From NCBI GenBank assembly GCA_903823665.1, contig CAIJTR010000053.1, positions 16,889 to 80,888 on the forward strand: DNA of 64,000 nt. Direction: 5' to 3'. Below the pieces are notes generated by a model, which searched no databases, was not told the DNA's origin, and saw only the letters and a list, made by a program, of their open reading frames with translations. A program made the position numbers and the translations under genes. Origin of the DNA: an uncultured Rhodospirillales bacterium (GTDB lineage: Bacteria > Pseudomonadota > Alphaproteobacteria > Acetobacterales > Acetobacteraceae). Positions 42,295 through 50,197 of this stretch are shown here, piece by piece (the stretch's first letter is position 1; the number at the start of each line of letters is the position of its first letter).

Positions 42295-42756
42295 TTAGAG
42301 CGTGCGGAGGTGAGGCACTCGAATCGCGCGAAAAAAGCGAAAAAATGAGAGCGGCGCCAACAGCCGCGTGACGCTCCAACCGGGCCTCGGCGCAGGACGC
42401 CCCGAGAGACAAACTGGTGGTGCGACCACCACAGGCACGATCACGGCGAGACCAAACCGCGTCACATGCCGCCACAGCACCACACGCCCTCGCGGAGTCG
42501 TCCTTGCAGGATAATACCCGTCCGGCCCGCCCCAGCCCGCCTCGATCACGCCGGGCTCCTCCTCAAACTCCAAGCCTGCATAACGGTCTTCCGTGGCGAT
42601 CCAGGCCAGCAGAGCGTGTTTGAGCAAGGGGCTGCACGTTGCGATGAACATCAGTTGCAGCAGAAGATTGAGCTCCCCGGCCCCGCGCACAGCTCCGCCA
42701 ATGAGGCAGAGTGCCGCCATCGGATCTGAGGTTGCGGGAGAACGAGAGGCGGTCAT
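42295..42756 (-). CDS. Hypothetical small membrane protein
   Basis: 153 residues with hydrophobic segments at about 32-52 (NLLLQLMFIATCSPLLKHALLAWIA) and about 100-118 (FGLAVIVPVVVAPPVCLSG), and an acidic linker EFEEEPGVIEAGWGGPDGYYP between. AGGAA lies about ten bases before the ATG, and a TGTGTCA/TGACACA inverted repeat is upstream. No family recognised. Moderate confidence that it is real, since both strands around it are otherwise free of better genes. Confidence 0.55.
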   Translation of the reverse strand: MTASRSPATSDPMAALCLIGGAVRGAGELNLLLQLMFIATCSPLLKHALLAWIATEDRYAGLEFEEEPGVIEAGWGGPDGYYPARTTPRGRVVLWRHVTRFGLAVIVPVVVAPPVCLSGRPAPRPGWSVTRLLAPLSFFRFFRAIRVPHLRTL

Positions 42757-42911
42757 CGGGGCGAGGTTCCTGTGTCAGAGAATGAGTTATTTTGTATGAC
42801 ACATCCGTCATCATAATGCAAGTTAAAATGACGCATGGTGCGCCGCGCTCGGGCGTCGTACCTTTTACGGCGTCACTCCAAAACCTCCCCACCCGCTTTG
42901 TTGATGCCTCA

Positions 42912-42964
42912 CTAGAGCACGTTTCGACCAGATGGAATCATCTGGTCGAAAGTTCGTGCTCTAG
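42912..42964. repeat. Palindromic CTAGAGCAC element
   Basis: A near-perfect 53-base palindrome: CTAGAGCAC at one end and GTGCTCTAG at the other, with inner arms TTCGACCAGATG and CATCTGGTCGAA. Eleven bases later comes a second element of the same design, so the two probably belong to one dispersed family. Confidence 0.8.
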
Positions 42965-42975
42965 AAACATATGAC

Positions 42976-43041
42976 TCTAGAGCAACTTAGCGCCGACCAG
43001 ATTGCACCGGAACGGTTCAATCTGGTCGGGCGTTGCTCTAA
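42976..43041. repeat. Second palindromic element (CTAGAGCAAC family)
   Basis: A 66-base imperfect palindrome starting TCTAGAGCAAC and ending GTTGCTCTAA, with inner CGACCAGATTG and CAATCTGGTCG arms. It shares the CTAGAGCA ends and GACCAGAT core with the element at 42912-42964. It reads in frame into the downstream coiled-coil ORF, whose first possible ATG (42971) lies just before it. Confidence 0.8.
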
Positions 43042-43063
43042 CCCATTCCTGATATTCTATCGT

Positions 43064-43321
43064 ATGGACGGCATGGCGGCGCGCATGGAGGGAATGTCGG
43101 TGCGCGTGGAGGGAATGTCGGTCCGGATGGGCGGGATGTCCGAACGTCTCGACGGAACCAAGGCCGACGTCTCCGACCTCAAAAAGGGCGTCGATCAGCT
43201 CCGTGTCGATGTCGCCGAACTCAAGGGCCGCGTCTCACAACTCCCAAGTACCATCACCATGATCGGCTTCGTCATCGCCGTCCTCGCCACCGGGGGCTTC
43301 ATGAAATACTTCTTCCAGTAA
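43064..43321 (+). CDS. Small coiled-coil protein with C-terminal membrane anchor
   Basis: 85 residues from ATG 43064. It begins with three to four copies of a seven-residue unit of the type M-x-G-M-S-x-R, runs into a heptad-patterned coiled coil (KADVSDLKKGVDQLRVDVAELKGRVSQL) and ends with a membrane segment (TITMIGFVIAVLATGGFMKYFFQ). This layout is common in small tail-anchored alphaproteobacterial proteins of unknown role. An in-frame ATG at 42971 would add 31 residues encoded largely by the palindromic element, so the later start was chosen. No clear Shine-Dalgarno at either. Confidence 0.6.
   Translation: MDGMAARMEGMSVRVEGMSVRMGGMSERLDGTKADVSDLKKGVDQLRVDVAELKGRVSQLPSTITMIGFVIAVLATGGFMKYFFQ
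43085..43147 (+). repeat. 21-base in-frame tandem repeat
   Basis: Three units (43085-43105, 43106-43126, 43127-43147), each like ATGGAGGGAATGTCGGTGCGC, encode the M/V-E/G-G-M-S-V/E-R heptads of the small coiled-coil protein. The 21-base period keeps both reading frame and heptad register. Confidence 0.85.
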
Positions 43322-43325
43322 TCCA

Positions 43326-45353
43326 TCAGGCCGCCGCCGCCAGACCCCGATTGCGCATCAACGCCGCCGTCCCCGGCTCCTGCCCCCGGAACGCCACATA
43401 AAGCTCCATCGGGTCACGCGTATCGCCCGCCGAAAGCACCGTGCGCAGCCGCCCCGCCATCACCGGATCGAACAAATCGCCCGACTGCTCGAACGCCTCA
43501 AACCCGTCGGCATCCAGCACCTCGGCCCACAAATACGAGTAATACCCCGCCGCATACCCGCCACCGGCAAAGATATGCTGGAAATGCGAAGGCCGGTGCC
43601 GCGCCCCGATCTCCGCCGGCATTCCCATGGCGGCCAAAGTCTCGCGCTCAAACGCCTCAATATCCAGCGATGCCGGATCATCATGCTCATGCAACTGCAT
43701 ATCGAGCATCGACGACGCCGTGTATTCCAGCGACGCTGCCCCCTGATTGAAATTCCGCGCCGCCAGCAGCTTGTCGATCAACGCATCCGGAATGGGCTCA
43801 CCGGTTGCATGATGCCGCGCGTACTCGCGCAAATTCTCCCGTGCGGCAAACCAATGTTCCATGATCTGCGAAGGGAACTCGACAAAATCCCGCCGCACCG
43901 ACGTGCCGGATTGTGACGGATACCGCACCTGGCTCAACAGCCCATGCAGCGCGTGCCCAAACTCATGAAACAGCGTCTCCGCATCATCAAAACTCAACAA
44001 CGCCGGGCTCGCCTTGGCGAAATTGTTGTTGTTGACAATGATCGGCGTCACCGGCCCATCGAGATTTTCCTGATCCCGATAGCTGCTCATCCACGCGCCC
44101 GAGCGCTTATCCGCCCGCGCAAACGGGTCCGAAACAAACAGCCCCATGTGCTGGCCGTGTTCCTGCACATCATAAATCACCACATCCGGGTGATAGACCG
44201 GCAAATCCGGCCGCGGCACGAACGAAATCCCGAACAGCTTGCCCGCCGTGTCAAACGCCGCGCGCTGAATATTCTCGAACACGAAGTAAGGCTTCACCTC
44301 CGCCGCATCGATCGCATAATGCCGGCTGCGCACCCGCTCGGCGTAAAACGCCCAGTCCCAAGCCTCCAGCCCCTCGTTCAACCCATCCGCCCGCGCCTCG
44401 GCCAGAAGCTGTTCGCGCTCCACGCCGAACTTGCGCAAAGCCGCGTCCCACACCTCACCGGTCAGCCCCGCCACGCGATCGGGTCTGCCCGCCATCATGT
44501 CCGAAAGCCGGAACTCGGCGAAATTCGCATACCCCAACAGCCGCGCCCGCTCCGCCCGCAACGCCAAAATCTCCGGCATCAGCGGCCGGTTGTCATGCGC
44601 CCCCGCATGCGACCCGCGCGCCACCCACGCCGCATGCGCCCGCTTGCGCAACGAACGCGACTGCGAGAACATCATAAAAGGCTCGATCAACGAACGGGAC
44701 AGCGTCACCACATGGCCATCCAAGCCACGCTCCACCGCCGCCTGACGCAGCCCCTCGAGCACGAAATCCGGCAGGCCCGCCAAATCAGCCTCAGCCAGAT
44801 GCAACACCCAGTCCTTCTCGTCATGCAGCACGTTCTGGCCAAACTGCGTGTGCAGCACCGCCAGACGCTGCGAAATCTCGCTCATCCGCGCCCGCGCCGC
44901 CTCGTCCAGCCCGGCCCCGCTGCGAATGAAGCCCAAATGCGTCCGCTCCAGCAGCCGCATCTGCACCGCGTCCAGCCCAAGCGTCGCGCGCCGCGCATAA
45001 ACCTCCGCCACCCGTGCGAACAGGCCAGGATTGAGCGACACCTTCATGCCATGCTCCGCCAGTCTCGGTGCCATTTCCGTATCAACCGCCCGCAGCGCAT
45101 CACTGCCGTTGCTGGCATTGAGGTTGAAGAAAACCGAGCTCACCTGCCCCAGCAATCGCCCCGCCCGCTCCATCGCCACAATGGTGTTGGCGAAATCAGC
45201 CGGCTGCGGATCGCCCACAATCGCGTCGATCTCATCAAGATGCCGCCGCATCCCGTCCTCGAACGCGGGCACGAAATGCTCCGGCTGAATAAGGTCGAAA
45301 GGGGGCGCTCCGAACGGGGCGGGCCAAGGTGCGAAGAGTGGGTTTGTGCTCAT
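43326..45353 (-). CDS. dcp: M3-family metallopeptidase, peptidyl-dipeptidase Dcp-like
   Basis: 675 residues from ATG 45353. The Dcp/PrlC start NPLFAPWPAPFGAPPFDLIQPEHFVPAFEDGM is followed by the helical N-domain and the M3 core with HEFGH (463-467) and a downstream glutamate in VEFPSQIMEHW. YYSYLWAEVLDADGFEAFEQSG and the GDTRDPMELYVAFRGQEP tail are typical. The length matches Dcp (about 680). Cleaves dipeptides from peptide C-termini; OpdA-like specificity is an alternative. Second M3 peptidase in the window besides pepF. An in-frame ATG at 45383 adds ten unlikely residues. Confidence 0.9.
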   Translation of the reverse strand: MSTNPLFAPWPAPFGAPPFDLIQPEHFVPAFEDGMRRHLDEIDAIVGDPQPADFANTIVAMERAGRLLGQVSSVFFNLNASNGSDALRAVDTEMAPRLAEHGMKVSLNPGLFARVAEVYARRATLGLDAVQMRLLERTHLGFIRSGAGLDEAARARMSEISQRLAVLHTQFGQNVLHDEKDWVLHLAEADLAGLPDFVLEGLRQAAVERGLDGHVVTLSRSLIEPFMMFSQSRSLRKRAHAAWVARGSHAGAHDNRPLMPEILALRAERARLLGYANFAEFRLSDMMAGRPDRVAGLTGEVWDAALRKFGVEREQLLAEARADGLNEGLEAWDWAFYAERVRSRHYAIDAAEVKPYFVFENIQRAAFDTAGKLFGISFVPRPDLPVYHPDVVIYDVQEHGQHMGLFVSDPFARADKRSGAWMSSYRDQENLDGPVTPIIVNNNNFAKASPALLSFDDAETLFHEFGHALHGLLSQVRYPSQSGTSVRRDFVEFPSQIMEHWFAARENLREYARHHATGEPIPDALIDKLLAARNFNQGAASLEYTASSMLDMQLHEHDDPASLDIEAFERETLAAMGMPAEIGARHRPSHFQHIFAGGGYAAGYYSYLWAEVLDADGFEAFEQSGDLFDPVMAGRLRTVLSAGDTRDPMELYVAFRGQEPGTAALMRNRGLAAAA

Positions 45354-45406
45354 GCCCAAAGAGTTGCAGCAAGGTGGCCGCAATTCAACCCCGAGGCACC
45401 AGCCGC

Positions 45407-46240
45407 ATGAACCCCACCCGCCGCATCATCATGCCAGGGCCAGAGCCACAGCCGCGCGCCGCCGTCGTGCCCACCAACGTGCAGGAACACGCCCTCACCC
45501 TGCCACGCGGCCAGACGCTGCTCGACGCTGTGGCGAACGCTGTCGGCCGCTGCCCCGGTGCCGTCCTGCACCTCACAGGCGGTGGCTTCGGCCCGTTCAA
45601 CTACGTCATCCCGGCACTCGCCAAAACGCCGGACCACGCCGCCTTCTACAGCGACACCCGAGCCCCCCCCGGCATCACCCAACTCGACGAAGCCCGCATC
45701 ACCTACGGCACCCGCAACGGCGAGCCCTGGCTGCACTGCCACGGCTTCTGGACAGAGGCAGACGGCACCAAAAGCGGCGGCCACGTCCTGCCCGACCTCG
45801 CACTCATTGCTCAACCAATTGCAACCCAGGCGTGGCTTACAACCAACGCCGCCTTCACCGCGCGCCACGACCCAGAAACGAACTTCACCCTGTTCGCCCC
45901 AGAGCCAACCACCGGCCAAGGTGACCACCTCGCCATCCGTCTGCGCCCCAATCAGGACATCAGCGCAGCACTCGAACAACTCTGCGCCGACCATAACATC
46001 GCCCGAGCCACCATCCGCGGCGGCGTCGCCAGCATCATCGGTGCTGCGTTCGACGACGGCCGCACCGCCGAACCATTCGCCACCGAAATTTTCATCCGCT
46101 CCGGCGAAGTCACGCCGCACGCCTCACGCATCGACATCGCCCTGGTCAATTACCTCGGCGAGATGTACGAGGGCCGCCTGCTGCGTGGGGCCAATCCGGT
46201 TCTGATGACAGCCGAATTGCTCCTGCACCAAGAGGCCTGA
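45407..46240 (+). CDS. PPC (DUF296)-domain protein
   Basis: 277 residues from ATG 45407, with GAGG about ten bases upstream. Two PPC/DUF296-type halves are visible: one around AVLHLTGGGFGPFNYVIPAL to GHVLPDLALIAQP, the other around ISAALEQLCADHNIARATIRGGVASIIGAAFDD to SGEVTPHASRIDIALVNYLGEMYEGRL. In plants the domain occurs in AT-hook proteins; in bacteria its role is unknown. Directly followed by the TTG start of the FAD-dependent amine oxidase, so the two are coupled. Confidence 0.8.
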   Translation: MNPTRRIIMPGPEPQPRAAVVPTNVQEHALTLPRGQTLLDAVANAVGRCPGAVLHLTGGGFGPFNYVIPALAKTPDHAAFYSDTRAPPGITQLDEARITYGTRNGEPWLHCHGFWTEADGTKSGGHVLPDLALIAQPIATQAWLTTNAAFTARHDPETNFTLFAPEPTTGQGDHLAIRLRPNQDISAALEQLCADHNIARATIRGGVASIIGAAFDDGRTAEPFATEIFIRSGEVTPHASRIDIALVNYLGEMYEGRLLRGANPVLMTAELLLHQEA

Positions 46241-47485
46241 TTGCCACAGCTTCCCGTTCTGATCATCGGCGCCGGCGTGGCCGGTCTCTCCGCCGCGTCC
46301 CACTTGCGCGCCGCCGGCATCGAATACCTCATTGTCGAGGCCTCCGCCCGCATCGGCGGCCGCGCCCGCACCGTCATGCTTGGCTCTGACGCGTTCGACC
46401 TCGGGGCCAGTTGGCTGCACGATGCTGCCCGCAACCCGCTTGTCGCCCTCGCCCGAGAAGACCACGCCACCATCATCGACAGTGACGCCGTGCGCACCCG
46501 CCGCGTCCTCATTGGCCAAACCCCAGCCACCGCCAGCGAACTCGCCAACCGCGCCGCCGCATGGGAGCGCTTCGACCAAACCGCCAGCGCCGCCCCACGC
46601 GACATCGCCTTGGCCTCCGCCATCGACAGCCTTCGCGCCGATCCCTGGACCGCCAGCATCGAAGCCTGGGAAGCCTGCCAAATCGCCGCCGCCGACCCGC
46701 GCGATTTCAGCGTCGTCGATTGGCGCATCAACGCGCTCGAAGGCCAAAACCTCGCCCTGCAAGGCGGCATCGGCGCGTTTGTCGAGCGCAGCCTCGGCCG
46801 CAGAGCCGGCCCCGTCCACCTCGGCGTGCCCGTCCGCGCCATCGATTGGAGGGACGGCATCACCGCCAAAACCGATCACGGCAGCATCAAAGCATCCGCC
46901 TGCATCGTCACGGTCTCCACCGCAGCCCTCAGCCGCATCGCCCTCACGCCATCTTTGCCGATCAGCACTGAAGGCCTGCCCATGGGCACACTCACCAAAA
47001 TCGCCCTGCGCGCCTCAGGGGCAGAGCGGCTGGGCCTGCGCCCCGATGAAAGTGTCACCGCCCGCATCGAACGCGACGAGCCGATGATGTCCTGCATCGC
47101 CTGGCCGGGCGGGGCCGATCACGCCGTCATCTTCATCGGTGGCCCGCCGGCACAGGCACTCTCCCGCGAGGGCGAGGCCGCCACACTCGACTTCGTCCGC
47201 ACTCGCCTGCGCCATTGGTTCGGCAACACAGCCGACAAAGCATTCGGCGAAACCATTGTCAGCAACTGGAGCGAAGACGAATGGCACGGCGGCAGCTACG
47301 CCTACGCCCGCCCTGGCCACGCCGGTGATCGCGCCATCCTCGGTGCCCCGCTCGCCGATGGCAGGCTCATCATCGCCGGAGAAGCCACCGCCACCGACGG
47401 CCTCGCAGGCACCGTTGCGGGTGCGTGGAATGAAGGAAAGCGCGCCGCCGCTACGGTGCAAGCAGCCTTATCACGTCGCGCTTGA
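46241..47485 (+). CDS. FAD-dependent amine oxidase / NAD(P)-binding protein
   Basis: 414 residues from TTG 46241, which immediately follows the TGA of the PPC gene; AGAGG lies in the preceding codons. The dinucleotide-binding motif [16 protein letters not shown] is followed by EASARIGGRARTV and FDLGASWLHD, the flavin amine oxidase N-terminal signature. The C-terminal FAD contact is LIIAGEATATDGLAGTVAGAWNEGKRAA. Resembles bacterial monoamine-oxidase-like flavoproteins; substrate unknown. Its 3' end overlaps the convergent acyl-CoA synthetase by 35 bases. Confidence 0.88.
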   Translation: MPQLPVLIIGAGVAGLSAASHLRAAGIEYLIVEASARIGGRARTVMLGSDAFDLGASWLHDAARNPLVALAREDHATIIDSDAVRTRRVLIGQTPATASELANRAAAWERFDQTASAAPRDIALASAIDSLRADPWTASIEAWEACQIAAADPRDFSVVDWRINALEGQNLALQGGIGAFVERSLGRRAGPVHLGVPVRAIDWRDGITAKTDHGSIKASACIVTVSTAALSRIALTPSLPISTEGLPMGTLTKIALRASGAERLGLRPDESVTARIERDEPMMSCIAWPGGADHAVIFIGGPPAQALSREGEAATLDFVRTRLRHWFGNTADKAFGETIVSNWSEDEWHGGSYAYARPGHAGDRAILGAPLADGRLIIAGEATATDGLAGTVAGAWNEGKRAAATVQAALSRRA

Positions 47486-48974
47486 CCACCTTGCCGTAAC
47501 CCGATTTCGGCAGGCTCTCCCACACCACCACCCGGCTCGGCGTCTTATACTTGGCAATCTTGCCGTCCATATGCTTCAGCAATTCGCCAAGATTGATGCT
47601 GTGGCCTGGATGAATGACGAGCACCGCCACGCCGCTCTCACCCCATTTCTCATCCGGCACGCCCACCACACAAGCCTCCGCAATCGCCGGATGGGTCAGC
47701 AAAATCTCCTCAATCTCACGCGGATACACGTTCGATCCGCCGGAGATATACATATCGCTCTCGCGGCCCGTAATGGTCAGAAACCCGCGCTCATCCAAAT
47801 GCCCCAAATCGCCGGTGTGAAACCAGCCATGCGCGAAAGCCTTCGCGTTCGCCTCAGGATTGTTGAAATACCCGGCAAACACCGCAGCCCCACGCACACA
47901 GATCTCACCCGTCGAAAGCGGCGGCAGATGCGACCCGTCCGGGGCCAAAATCGCAATCTCCATCCCCGTCCGCGCATAGCCACAACTGCCGGTCGGAAAC
48001 GCCGGACCATCCTCAATACTATGCAACGAAGGCGGCAGCACCGTAATATTCCCGGTCACTTCACCAAGCCCGAAATACTGCACCAAAACGCGGCCCAACT
48101 TGGTCAGCGCATGCACCTGATCCGCCCGATACATCGGTGCTCCCGCATAAACCACATGCCGCAGCGAAGAATGATCATACCGATCCACCGCCTCATGCCG
48201 GCACAGCATGTTGATGATCGTGGGCACCGTGAACATGTTGCTCACCCGATGCCGCGCCACAAGTTGCCAGAGCTCATCAGCATCGAACCGCTCACCCACC
48301 GGCAGAATGCTCACCACGCCCCGCGCCACTTGGCTCAGCGCATGCACGCCCGCGCCATGCGACAAGGGTGCGATCACCAACGAAGCATCATGCTCCGAAA
48401 GCCCCGGCATCAGATCGGCAATATGATTGTTCACCACAAACGCCATCTGCTCATGCGTCAGCATGCCCGCCTTGGGCCGCCCAGTGGTGCCAGACGTATA
48501 AAAGAACCAGCAACAATCATCGCGGTCCACATCCACCGGACGGGCCAAAGGCTGCCCGAACAGCGCCAGCTCGTCCCAATCATCCATCCAAAGCTGCGCC
48601 CGCACCACAGGCCCAGTCGCCGCCTCCGCATGCCCCGCGAACTCGCGATCAAAGACATGCAAGACGGCGCCAGAAGATTCCGCCAGATACGCAATCTCTG
48701 TGGGCGTCAGCCGGAAATTGGTGGGAACAAACACCGCCCCCACCATCCAGCACGCCCACATCGTCTCGAACATCGAAGCCGAGTTGCGCGCATGCACCAG
48801 CACGCGATCACCCTTCACAATCCCCCGCGCCACCAAAGCACCAGCAGCCGCACGAACGCGCCCCGCCATCTCACCCCAGCTGCGCACCCAATCGCCATGG
48901 ATCACAGCCGGGAGATCTGGCAGACGCGTTGCAGTGTTCAGCAGCAAACTCGCCAGATTGGCAGTGGGAATCAC
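47451..48974 (-). CDS. AMP-dependent acyl-CoA synthetase
   Basis: 507 residues from GTG 48974, two bases after the thiolase stop. P-loop FFYTSGTTGRPKAGMLTH, A5 region QYFGLGEVTGNITVLP, A7-A8 block HTGDLGHLDERGFLTITGRESDMYISGGSNVYPREIEE and the C-terminal catalytic lysine in LPKSGYGKVVKRDV. Belongs to the FadD3/medium-chain or aromatic acyl-CoA ligase group. Co-transcribed with the SCPx-type thiolase upstream, which suggests catabolic acyl activation. Confidence 0.9.
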   Translation of the reverse strand: MIPTANLASLLLNTATRLPDLPAVIHGDWVRSWGEMAGRVRAAAGALVARGIVKGDRVLVHARNSASMFETMWACWMVGAVFVPTNFRLTPTEIAYLAESSGAVLHVFDREFAGHAEAATGPVVRAQLWMDDWDELALFGQPLARPVDVDRDDCCWFFYTSGTTGRPKAGMLTHEQMAFVVNNHIADLMPGLSEHDASLVIAPLSHGAGVHALSQVARGVVSILPVGERFDADELWQLVARHRVSNMFTVPTIINMLCRHEAVDRYDHSSLRHVVYAGAPMYRADQVHALTKLGRVLVQYFGLGEVTGNITVLPPSLHSIEDGPAFPTGSCGYARTGMEIAILAPDGSHLPPLSTGEICVRGAAVFAGYFNNPEANAKAFAHGWFHTGDLGHLDERGFLTITGRESDMYISGGSNVYPREIEEILLTHPAIAEACVVGVPDEKWGESGVAVLVIHPGHSINLGELLKHMDGKIAKYKTPSRVVVWESLPKSGYGKVVKRDVIRLLAP

Positions 48975-48976
48975 GG

Positions 48977-50146
48977 TCAGGACAACCGCTCCAAAATCGA
49001 CACATAATTCGCCACCGCAGCGCCGCCCATGTTGAACACACCGGCAATATCCGCCCGCGGCAACTGCATATCCCCCGCCTGACCCGTCAACTGCATCGCC
49101 GCAATTGCGTGCATCGAAACGCCGGTCGCCCCAATCGGATGGCCCTTCGATTTCAACCCACCGGAACGATTGACCGGCAACTTCCCACTCTTCGCCGTCC
49201 AGCCTTCCAAAATCGCGCGCTTGCCCTCGCCCGGTGCCGTCAACCCCATCGCCTCATATTCCAGCAACTCGGCCACCGTGAAACAATCATGCGTCTCCAC
49301 AAACGAAAGATCGCCAAGCCCAATCCCCGCCGCGCCGAACGCCTGCTTCCACGCCAAGGCAGCACCCTCAAACGATGTCGGATCACGGCGCGACAGCGGC
49401 ATGAAATCATTCACCTGCACCGCAGCCTTGAACGCCACCGCCTTGCCCAGCGCCCGCGCCGTCTCCTCGTCGGCAAGCACCAAGGCTGCAGCACCATCGG
49501 AGACAAGAGAGCAATCCGTCCGCTTCAGCGGCGGGGCCACATACGGGTTCTTCTCGCTCACCTCGCGGCAAAACGCGTAGCCCAAATCTTTGCGCATCTG
49601 CGCATACGGATTGTCCACGCCATTGGCATGGTTCTTCGCCGCAATCGCCGCCAGCGCGTCCGATTGATCGCCGTATTTCTGGAAATACCGTTCCGCGATC
49701 CGCCCAAACACGCCCGCGAACCCGGCGGGAATATCGCCTTCCTCGGCGCGATAACTGGCATTGAGCAGAATATCACCCACCACCGCAGTGGGCGTGGCCG
49801 TCATCTTCTCCGCCCCCACCACAAGTGCTATCCGCCCACGCCCGGCCGCAATCCAATCGCGCGCGCCATGCACGGCCGCCGTCCCCGTCGCACACGCATT
49901 CTCATACCGCGTGGCCGGTTTGAACCGCAGCTCCGGCACCGATTGGAACACCAGCGAGGACGGGAAATCCTGCTTGGAGAAGCCGTTGTTGAACACGCCC
50001 ACAAACACGCCGTCGATCTCAGACGGGGCCACGCCCGCATCCTCAATCGCCGCGCGGGCCACCACACCCATCAGGCTTTCAATGTCTGGCTCCTCAGCCT
50101 TGCCGAATTTGCTGTGCGCCCAACCAACGATGCAAGCTTCGCTCAT
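48977..50146 (-). CDS. SCPx-type thiolase / acetyl-CoA acetyltransferase
   Basis: 389 residues. The active-site cysteine C85 is in YENACATGTAAVHGA and the C-terminal histidine in KSKGHPIGATGVSMHA. The GWAHSKFGK start and ETHDCFTVAELLEYEAMGL segment place it in the sterol-carrier-protein-X/thiolase-like branch, not the PhaA/FadA branch. These enzymes do thiolytic or aldol-type cleavage of branched or cyclic acyl-CoAs; some lack the second cysteine and need a DUF35 partner. No DUF35 gene adjoins. Confidence 0.88.
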   Translation of the reverse strand: MSEACIVGWAHSKFGKAEEPDIESLMGVVARAAIEDAGVAPSEIDGVFVGVFNNGFSKQDFPSSLVFQSVPELRFKPATRYENACATGTAAVHGARDWIAAGRGRIALVVGAEKMTATPTAVVGDILLNASYRAEEGDIPAGFAGVFGRIAERYFQKYGDQSDALAAIAAKNHANGVDNPYAQMRKDLGYAFCREVSEKNPYVAPPLKRTDCSLVSDGAAALVLADEETARALGKAVAFKAAVQVNDFMPLSRRDPTSFEGAALAWKQAFGAAGIGLGDLSFVETHDCFTVAELLEYEAMGLTAPGEGKRAILEGWTAKSGKLPVNRSGGLKSKGHPIGATGVSMHAIAAMQLTGQAGDMQLPRADIAGVFNMGGAAVANYVSILERLS

Positions 50147-50197
50147 GATGCGTTATCCCCAAATTTTGCGGCAGTTTGCTCCCGCCTCAAAACGCGA

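Larger units (their letters stand above)
42757..43063. other. Intergenic region with palindromic elements
   Basis: This 307-base stretch holds a perfect 7-base inverted repeat TGTGTCA/TGACACA (42771-42777 and 42797-42803) and two long palindromes (42912-42964 and 42976-43041). The first 110 bases are AT-richer and likely carry divergent promoters. Confidence 0.5.

Noticed and set aside
43944..45410. 488-codon open frame on the plus strand
   Set aside because: Antisense to the Dcp-like peptidase with the same shadow composition.
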